DNA of 38,320 nt from Verrucomicrobiales bacterium (GTDB lineage Bacteria > Verrucomicrobiota > Verrucomicrobiia > Limisphaerales > Palsa-1400), in assembly GCA_003140095.1 (NCBI GenBank), contig PLIU01000379.1, positions 1 to 38,320 on the forward strand, in the 5' to 3' direction. The notes under the pieces are model-generated. The model was not told the origin of the DNA and searched no databases. It saw only the letters and a program-made list of their open reading frames with translations. The position numbers were made by a program, and so were the translations under genes. Below, piece after piece: positions 32,631 through 38,320 of the stretch (position 1 is its first letter; each line of letters opens with the position of its first letter).

Positions 32631-34994
32631 ATGATCAGGCCACAAACTTCCCTCTTAAATCACAAAACCTTGGCCAGAGTTCTCGTCGTGCTTTTAGTTC
32701 TCCGGTGCGGGCCATTTCTTGCGCGGGGCGCCATGGAGTCGGGGATTTTTCCGGAGCCGAGGGAAATCGCCAGCTCCGGCGGCGACTTCCTGGTTGATGA
32801 TGGCGTCGAGATCGTTCTGCCCAAGAGCGCGTCGGCCGAGGATATCCTGCTGGCCGAATCGCTCAGCCGCGAGTTGGCGGACCGCTTTGGTGTGCAGGTG
32901 AAGCAGGCACGACTGGTGAAAGTGGACGCAAGCAGACGAGTCATCCTGCTGGGTTCTGTCACCAATTCCTTGATCGCGGGCTATTGCGCCAAAGCCGGGA
33001 TTAGCGTCAGCGCCAAGAACCCTGGCCCTGAGGGTTACGTCCTGCGAGTCGAACCCGGTTTGGTGCTGATTGCCGGCAGCGACGACCGCGGCGCCTTTTA
33101 CGGGCTGCAATCGCTGCGCCAATTGGCGGAGAGAGGTCCGGAAGGATTGCGCTTCCGCGGCGTCAAGGTCCGGGACTGGCCGGACAAACCGTTCCGCGGC
33201 ATCAAACTTTATCTGCCGGGCCGGAACAATATTCCGTTTTTCAAGCGGTTCGTCCGGGATTTCATGGCTCTCTACAAATACAACACTCTCATCATGGAAA
33301 TGAATGCCGGCATGCGGCTGGACCGGCATCCGGAATTGAACTCACGCTGGCTGGAATTCGCGCGCGATGCCAACTACAGCCGCCACAATTATCCGAAGGG
33401 AACCCTGCACAACCGGCAGCCCAACTCCTCGCACCAGGACACCGCCGACGGCGCGTTTCTGGAAAAGACGGAGGTGGCAGACCTGGCTCAGTGGATCAGA
33501 CAGCAGCATATCGAACTGGTGCCGGAACTGCCCTCGTTCACCCACAGTTATTATCTCCTCTCTGCCCATCCCGAGTTGGCGGAAGTGCCTGGCGAGAAAT
33601 GGCCGGATACTTATTGCCCCTCCAATCCGAAAAGCTACCAATTATTGTTCGATGTCTATGGCGAATATATCGATCTGCTCCACCCGAAGATGATCCACGC
33701 CGGCCACGACGAATTATTCACACCGGTCGGGTTGTGCCCACTGTGCAAGGACAAGGACATAGGCGAGCGTTTCGGTGAAGACGTGCGGAAAATTCACGAC
33801 TATCTCTCACACCGTGGAATCAGGATGGCCATCTGGGGTGACATGCTCCTCCAGGAAGTGCGCGGCAAGGGCCTGCAGAAAAACAAGACGGACGATGGCT
33901 GGACCTATTATGCCCCTGGAGGCATTACGCCAGACCAGGTCGCACGCCTCGTGCCCAAGGATGTGCTGATCTTCAACTGGTTCTGGCATAAGGAGGAAGG
34001 CTCATGGGACGAGCCACAAGCCGAACAGCACGAGGCGCGCCTCGAACAGATGGGTTTCCAGCAAGTCTTTGGGAACTTCGTCTCCGGCATCCAGAACTAC
34101 GACGCCCGCCGCAAACGCTCCTCCCTGCTCGGCGCCGCGCCTTCAGCCTGGTTTGCCACCTGCGAGGAAGGATTCGGCAAGGACATGCTCCCCGATTTTC
34201 TTGCCTGCTCGTCGCTCCTCTGGAACGGACGGGCGCCGGAAGGCAAGGAACTCTCCGGCCTGGTGCAGACGCTGCTGCCCGCCATCCGGACCCGCTTTCG
34301 CGGCGCGCCGCCGCCGAGTCAAACAGAAACATCGTTGACTCCGGTGGACATCTCCGCCGGCTTTAACACCACCGGCAACGAACCCGCCCTGGGTGTTGAC
34401 CTCGACGGCATGATCACTGGCCCGGTGACCCCGGGCCGAATCCCTTTCGATTTGGCCAATGCCGGCGGGAAGTGCGCGATCATGGTTGGCACCGAGGGAT
34501 CGGAGCGGACCGGATTGCCCACGGAAGTCTCGCACATCAACGTCGGCGTGGACGCCACCAGCTTGATCTTCCTCCACGCCTGCGCCAAGCCAGCCGCCAA
34601 CCGGGAAGCTTACCGCTTAATCTGGGACATGGAAGACACGGCGGACCTCTTGGGGTGGTATGAGGTCGTTTACGAAGATGGTTTTGTGCTGACTATTCCC
34701 ATTCGTTATGGCGTGAACATCCAGGAATGGGATTGGCACAAGCGCGCTTCGGCTGGGAACTACTGCTACGGCGCGGATGCCATCGCCGTTGGCAGTCGGG
34801 AAACCAGCCCGCTCACCCTGTTCGCCTTCGAATGGACCAACCCGCGCCTCGGCAAGATTATTCGGGAAATCCGGCTCAAGGGAACCTCTGGCTTCAGGGG
34901 AGCGCCGTCCGGCTTTACCGACGATTACGGGCCGACCCTGACGAAAAACGGAGTTATCCTCAAAGCCCTCACCGTGGTCAAAAAGCGAAGTTAA
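32631..34994 (+). CDS. Secreted glycoside hydrolase family 20 (beta-N-acetylhexosaminidase)-like protein
   Basis: A 787-residue protein with an N-terminal signal (hydrophobic VLVVLLVLRCGPFLARGA). A GH20b-like N-terminal domain (SAEDILLAESLSRELADRFG, SDDRGAFYGLQSLRQLAE) precedes the GH20 TIM barrel beginning at DKPFRGIKLYLPGRN. The catalytic pair Asp360-Glu361 is visible in HAGHDELF, and ELPSFTHSYYLLSAHPELA matches the strand before it. Barrel-end strands IFNWFWHKEEGSW follow, and a large C-terminal beta-rich extension (residues ~560-787) has no assigned family. Export and N-acetylhexosamine removal are inferred from the family. Confidence 0.88.
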   Translation: MIRPQTSLLNHKTLARVLVVLLVLRCGPFLARGAMESGIFPEPREIASSGGDFLVDDGVEIVLPKSASAEDILLAESLSRELADRFGVQVKQARLVKVDASRRVILLGSVTNSLIAGYCAKAGISVSAKNPGPEGYVLRVEPGLVLIAGSDDRGAFYGLQSLRQLAERGPEGLRFRGVKVRDWPDKPFRGIKLYLPGRNNIPFFKRFVRDFMALYKYNTLIMEMNAGMRLDRHPELNSRWLEFARDANYSRHNYPKGTLHNRQPNSSHQDTADGAFLEKTEVADLAQWIRQQHIELVPELPSFTHSYYLLSAHPELAEVPGEKWPDTYCPSNPKSYQLLFDVYGEYIDLLHPKMIHAGHDELFTPVGLCPLCKDKDIGERFGEDVRKIHDYLSHRGIRMAIWGDMLLQEVRGKGLQKNKTDDGWTYYAPGGITPDQVARLVPKDVLIFNWFWHKEEGSWDEPQAEQHEARLEQMGFQQVFGNFVSGIQNYDARRKRSSLLGAAPSAWFATCEEGFGKDMLPDFLACSSLLWNGRAPEGKELSGLVQTLLPAIRTRFRGAPPPSQTETSLTPVDISAGFNTTGNEPALGVDLDGMITGPVTPGRIPFDLANAGGKCAIMVGTEGSERTGLPTEVSHINVGVDATSLIFLHACAKPAANREAYRLIWDMEDTADLLGWYEVVYEDGFVLTIPIRYGVNIQEWDWHKRASAGNYCYGADAIAVGSRETSPLTLFAFEWTNPRLGKIIREIRLKGTSGFRGAPSGFTDDYGPTLTKNGVILKALTVVKKRS

Positions 34995-35113
34995 AAGTAA
35001 TTCTAATTTTAATCTCAGCGCTCCCAAATTAAATTAGATATAATTAACATCATGATCAGGAGCACAATTAGGAGAAGCGGCGCTACGAAATGCACCAAAC
35101 CATCGCGAGCTCC

Positions 35114-35305
35114 TTGACTGGGTTTGACTGGGTTTGACCGGACTGTCGCCTGAATCATTAGCGTCTATTCGCTTCCATTCGGTTGACCGGTTTTGACCCG
35201 GTTTGACTGGGTTTGACCGGGGGTATGCCTCCGCCCTCTTTCGCCACACAGGCCCAATTTCGGTCATTCCGTCCCTCTGGCAGGTTTGATTTGGTTTGAT
35301 TCGTC
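35114..35305. repeat. Short decamer tandem repeats, consensus TTGACYBGGT
   Basis: Three clusters keep exact 10-base periodicity. 35114-35143: TTGACTGGGT twice, then TTGACCGGAC. 35183-35222: TTGACCGGTT, TTGACCCGGT, TTGACTGGGT, TTGACCGGGG. 35286-35305: TTGATTTGGT, TTGATTCGTC. The period is not a multiple of three, so it does not arise from protein repeats, and units are far shorter and unspaced compared with CRISPR repeats. Confidence 0.75.
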
Positions 35306-35420
35306 CTGAACGACCGGGTCGTGCGGGCCTGTTACGCGTGATAATCACGCAGATCGCAACCACCTTGGCGACTCGCCTAGGCTAAGACTCCGAATTTCAT
35401 GGCCCGGGGCACACGCGCCC

Positions 35421-35489
35421 TCGCCCCATGAGATGACGCAGGCTATCTCACGGGGCGAGCCTGTCGCAATCGGCACCCTCGCCGATTGC
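35421..35489. repeat. Two adjacent hairpins with a mutually exclusive alternative stem
   Basis: Hairpin 1: TCGCCCCATGAGAT (35421-35434) with ATCTCACGGGGCGA (35445-35458), 13 of 14 positions paired plus one G-T/A-C mismatch. Hairpin 2: GCAATCGGC (35466-35474) and GCCGATTGC (35481-35489), nine perfect pairs, six-base loop. CAGGCT (35439-35444) could instead pair with AGCCTG (35458-35463), which would break hairpin 1. No gene is nearby on either strand. Confidence 0.65.
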
Positions 35490-35814
35490 CTCCTCATATT
35501 CGTTTAGCGAGGACCGGGTTAGGCCATGGACGTTCATGAACATACTTCGGCAATTCATCCTCACCTCCATTCACTCCCATTGAACCCAATCGTCGGGAAC
35601 CGCTTCTGCAGGCACCTTTGGCCAAGCCGGATTTCGCGACTGCAAAATTTCAAAGAACAGGCGCCTGAGCGCCGCACACTTGGCATATTACCACGTTATG
35701 GTTGTAATGCCAAACGCCCTTTGGGATGGATGCCGAACGCGCGCCCCAGACTGCCGGTCGGCAGCCGCATAGTAATCACCTGCATCATCTGCGGGCCTCT
35801 TCTGCAAAATGCCG

Positions 35815-36168
35815 TTATGCCGAACAATCGAACATCGCGCTGCAAGTGTGTTCGGGCTTGAGCTTGCTGGCCAGTTTGCGGGCTTTCGAGGCCAATTGGC
35901 TCCCGGCGGTTGTTTCCGGATAGTCGAGTTTCTTTTGCGCGGTGCGCCGCTGCTGTTTTATAAACGCCTCAATTTCGGGGTTCCAGAGGATATGGTCAAT
36001 CGCGGGCAAGCAGTTTGCCAAATTTCGCATTCGTCACGAGAAATCTGAACGGGACATAAATTTGCACTTCTGATTCCGATACGAACTGTCGTCAGTCGGA
36101 TTTTCATAGGCGCCAGCTAATTCATCATAATTTCCGCCTCCAACCGTCAGACCGTTTTGAGTTTTCAC
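35815..36168 (-). pseudogene. Possible small gene interrupted by an in-frame TGA
   Basis: On the minus strand a GTG at 36168 opens 44 codons (start VKTQNGLTVGGGNYDELAGA, then YENPTDDSSYRNQKCKFMS) ending at TGA 36036-36034. The same frame continues with Arg, then an ATG at 36030 and 71 more codons (MRNLANCLPAIDHILWNPEI..., KLDYPETTAGSQLASKARKL) to TAA at 35815. Both parts look protein-like in composition. They may be one gene with a nonsense mutation, or two short adjacent genes. I do not recognise the family. No clear ribosome-binding site is visible before either start. Confidence 0.35.
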
Positions 36169-36394
36169 CAACTTTCTTCGTTCCCTTCGTTAACTTCTGT
36201 AAAATCCTAACGGCAACAACTCCAGCCGGTAAAACCGTGGTGGGCCGAAAGCGTTTGGTTTCGGAGGGCGCCACCCCGCGCAATTATTGTCCTCCTCTCC
36301 CTTGAAGGTGCGAAATCATTGCGCGAAATGACGTTGAATCGCCCCGCATTCCCAGTGGCGTTTCTTTGGCATGGTTTCTGCCCTTGCGTTTGAC

Positions 36395-36826
36395 ATGAAC
36401 GAACAATCTAACCCAAGCGATGCCAACCCTCCTGCCGTGCGCCCGAAAACGAGGTGGGTTGCGGTGATGGTTGTGCTCGGTCTGGCTATCATGCTGGCGT
36501 TCGCCGTCCTTCCGTCCCTGTGCAGGGGCCCCACCGCCCGGGTTTACGCGGCGACCCTCCAAATAGCCAATCTCGGGACCGCACTTGGCGCTTTTAAAAC
36601 TGACAACGGGTATTTCCCTCGTGGCGCCAATGGTTTGATTTACTTGATGCAGAAGCCGCCGGGCGCGACTAATTGGCACGGGCCGTATATGGAACGTTCC
36701 GTTCCAACGGATCCCTGGGGTCATGCCTACATCTATGAATGCCCCGGCCAGCACAATCCGCAGAGCTTCGACCTCAGTTCGAGGAGCCCGGACGGCCAGG
36801 AGATTTGCAATTGGAAGCAAAAATGA
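36395..36826 (+). CDS. GspG-like (type II secretion pseudopilin C-terminal domain) protein without prepilin leader
   Basis: A 143-residue protein. A Pro/Asn-rich cytoplasmic start is followed by one membrane helix (WVAVMVVLGLAIMLAFAVLP) and a domain like the globular part of GspG: TLQIANLGTALGAFKTDNGY then FPRGANGLIYLMQKPPG and VPTDPWGHAYIYECPG with DLSSRSPDGQEICNW, the region that in GspG forms the calcium site and C terminus. The usual prepilin peptidase motif (GFTLIE-like, Glu5) is absent. The ATG at 36395 is chosen; 36371 adds eight residues. No other secretion gene is adjacent. Confidence 0.75.
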   Translation: MNEQSNPSDANPPAVRPKTRWVAVMVVLGLAIMLAFAVLPSLCRGPTARVYAATLQIANLGTALGAFKTDNGYFPRGANGLIYLMQKPPGATNWHGPYMERSVPTDPWGHAYIYECPGQHNPQSFDLSSRSPDGQEICNWKQK

Positions 36827-37136
36827 GCTTCCCTTCCCTCTGGAAGACGCAGGGGCAGGTCACTTTTGGGCCAGTCCACAAGCCCATCGCCCATGATTCG
36901 GGCCTAAGAGCTCGATTCTCAAAAGCTCGATTTTCACTTGCGTTCGCCGTGCAGTGTGCTATGGTGCCCGTTGCCTGAACGCCGCCTGTGCGGCTGTTCG
37001 CTGAGGCTGAGAAACAGAAGTTAACCGTGGAACCTAACCTTTAACCTCCGTTGCCACGCAACGCGGTCAGTTAGGCAATGGAGTCTTCGCCGGCATCCCG
37101 GCTTGGTCTCCCGCGCAGTTTGTCAGTATATATATT
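36827..37136 (+). promoter_or_regulatory. rpsA upstream region with candidate promoter and structured leader
   Basis: A candidate extended -10 promoter is TTGCGT (36938-36943), 16 bases, TATGGT (36960-36965) preceded by TGC. The leader of about 165 bases can form nested stems: CCTAAC (37033-37038) with GTTAGG (37070-37075), enclosing CGTTG (37049-37053) with CAACG (37059-37063). The rpsA start is preceded by AT-rich TATATATATT and no Shine-Dalgarno. A direct repeat AGCTCGATT lies near 36909 and 36924. No gene is evident. Confidence 0.35.
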
Positions 37137-38320
37137 ATGCTCACAATGGAAGAAGCCCTGAAGCAAAGCCCAACCCACTTTGCCACAGGCCAGATTGTCA
37201 AAGGCATCGTCATCGAACTCCGTCCCAAAGAAGTCCTCGTCGATATCGGCTACAAAAGTGAAGGCGTCATCCCCGCCAACGAATTCGACGACATCAAATC
37301 GGTCAAAATCGGCGACGAAATCGATGTCCTCATTGAAAAACTCGAAGACAAAGAGGGCATGGTCATCCTTTCCAAGGAGAAGGCCGAGTTCAAAAAGAAT
37401 TGGGATAAAATCCTCACCATTTGCAACGAAGGCGGCACCATCACCGGCAAGGTCAAGGCTGCCGTCAAAGGCGGCTTGCTGGTCAACATCGGCGTCGAGG
37501 CCTTCCTGCCCGCCTCCCAGATCGACATCATCCCCCCCAAGAACCTGGCCCAGTTCATCGGCAACACCTACGATTTCAAAGTCGTCAAAATCAACCAGGA
37601 ACGCCAGAACATTGTCCTCTCCCGCCGCGAATTGATCGAGCAGCAGCGCAACGACAAGCGCGTCAAGCTCCTGACCGAAATGACCCCGGGCGACATCCGC
37701 AAGGGCACTGTCAAGAATATCACCGACTTCGGCGCTTTCATCGACCTCAACGGCATCGACGGCCTCCTTCACATCACCGACATGAGTTGGGGTCGCGTCG
37801 GCCATCCCTCGGAGATTCTCAAAGTCGGCCAGGACATTGACGTGGTGGTATTGGACATCAACCGCGAGAAGGAGCGCGTCAGCCTGGGCCTCAAGCAGAA
37901 ATTGAGCAATCCGTGGGAAAACATCGACGCCAAGTATCAGGTCAACGCGCGTGTCAAAGGCAAGGTCGTCAATCTTGTGCCCTACGGCGCGTTTGTCGAA
38001 TTGGAACCGGGCGTGGAAGGACTGGTTCACGTGACCGAACTGTCCTGGACCAAGCGCATCGCCAAACCGTCGGACGTGCTCAAGGCCGACCAGGAGATCG
38101 AAGCGGTCGTGCTGGGGATCAACCGCGAAGAGCAGAAGATTTCCCTGGGCATCCGCCAACTGGAAGCCAATCCTTGGGACAAGGCGCTGGAAAAATATCC
38201 CAGCGGCACCAAAGTCAAAGGCAAGATTCGCAATTTGACCAGTTACGGCGCGTTCATCGAGTTGGAAGAGGGCCTGGACGGCATGATCCACGTTTCTGAC
38301 ATCTCCTGGACCCGCAAAAT
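37137..38320 (+). CDS. rpsA: 30S ribosomal protein S1 (3' end outside window)
   Basis: The open frame from ATG 37137 runs to the right edge (394 complete codons) without a stop. It contains successive S1 RNA-binding domains: one near residues 16-80 (GQIVKGIVIELRPKEVLVDI, GYKSEGVIPANEF), a second near 98-165 (ITGKVKAAVKGGLLVNI), a third near 185-253 (RKGTVKNITDFGAFIDLNGI), a fourth near 272-340 (ARVKGKVVNLVPYGAFVELE), and a fifth beginning near 358 (VKGKIRNLTSYGAFIELEEG). S1 helps mRNA bind the 30S subunit. ATG 37146 three codons on is an alternative start. Confidence 0.95.
   Translation, partial: MLTMEEALKQSPTHFATGQIVKGIVIELRPKEVLVDIGYKSEGVIPANEFDDIKSVKIGDEIDVLIEKLEDKEGMVILSKEKAEFKKNWDKILTICNEGGTITGKVKAAVKGGLLVNIGVEAFLPASQIDIIPPKNLAQFIGNTYDFKVVKINQERQNIVLSRRELIEQQRNDKRVKLLTEMTPGDIRKGTVKNITDFGAFIDLNGIDGLLHITDMSWGRVGHPSEILKVGQDIDVVVLDINREKERVSLGLKQKLSNPWENIDAKYQVNARVKGKVVNLVPYGAFVELEPGVEGLVHVTELSWTKRIAKPSDVLKADQEIEAVVLGINREEQKISLGIRQLEANPWDKALEKYPSGTKVKGKIRNLTSYGAFIELEEGLDGMIHVSDISWTRK

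Larger units (their letters stand above)
34995..36394. other. Gene-poor region with repeats, hairpins and no clear intact gene
   Basis: About 1.4 kb. In order: an AT-rich imperfect inverted repeat just after the GH20 gene (CTAATTTTAA 35003-35012 with TTAAATTAG 35029-35037), decamer repeats (35114-35305), two strong hairpins (35421-35489), a stretch with nothing recognisable (35525-35814), a probable interrupted small gene on the minus strand (35815-36168), then no feature up to the GspG-like gene. Long open frames here (for example 35034-35363 minus and 35526-35861 plus) lack protein-like composition or homology that I recognise. Confidence 0.6.

Noticed and set aside
35114-35305. Possible CRISPR array.
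   Set aside because: Units are 10 bases, directly adjacent and without spacers, and no cas gene is present.
35034-35363. A 109-codon minus-strand frame containing repeated PVKP-type segments.
   Set aside because: The segments come from the decamer DNA repeats, which are not in a three-base period; composition is not protein-like.
37071-38291. A 406-codon open frame on the minus strand rich in Asp, Val and Phe.
   Set aside because: It is the shadow of rpsA; the repeated pattern reflects the antisense of S1 domains.

Overview
The window looks like a chromosomal segment of a GC-rich Gram-negative bacterium of the PVC group, most likely Verrucomicrobia. This is an inference from gene content: secreted ThuA and hydroxypyruvate-isomerase-like proteins, a Tat-like leader, a DUF5989/SGNH pair, a secreted GH20 glycosidase, a GspG-like protein, and weak Shine-Dalgarno sites. 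No rRNA, CRISPR array, transposase or phage gene was seen.

Layout. At 1-2395 there is the tail of a plus-strand gene, then three minus-strand genes (ThuA-like, sugar isomerase-like, membrane protein). At 2568-18446 lies a long plus-strand operon for respiratory complex I (nuoB to nuoN, in canonical order but without nuoA) that ends in a small ferredoxin. Unrelated genes sit at four successive junctions: a retropepsin-like protease (C/D), a VOC protein (D/E), a small-protein/nucleotidyltransferase pair plus an antisense tRNA-Gln(CUG) (E/F), and a DUF4160-DUF2442 pair (F/G). From nuoG to nuoN the genes are tightly packed with no insertion. At 18459-22219 there is a minus-strand cluster (metallophosphoesterase, class II glutamine amidotransferase, TPR lipoprotein). 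At 22268-23782 are a DUF362 protein and a universal stress protein. At 23823-26399, on the minus strand, are a PIN/RHH toxin-antitoxin pair, glutamate dehydrogenase and a BON-domain protein. At 26613-30707 are comF-like, accD and rnr. At 30759-34994 a minus-strand SGNH hydrolase with an upstream DUF5989 micro-protein diverges from a plus-strand GH20 hexosaminidase. At 34995-36394 there is a gene-poor stretch with decamer repeats, hairpins and a probable broken small gene. At 36395-38320 are a GspG-like protein and the 5' two-thirds of rpsA, which leaves the window.

How the genes work together. NuoB-N form the peripheral arm (NuoB, C, D, E, F, G, I) and membrane arm (NuoH, J, K, L, M, N) of a proton-pumping NADH:quinone oxidoreductase; NuoA must be encoded elsewhere. 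The inserted genes keep the operon's direction and close spacing, so they are probably co-transcribed. The exception is the tRNA, which runs against the operon, with a promoter that appears to overlap the nuoF ribosome-binding region. The rest of the window is ordinary housekeeping (fatty-acid synthesis, RNA decay, translation, nitrogen metabolism) mixed with lineage-typical secreted or envelope proteins.
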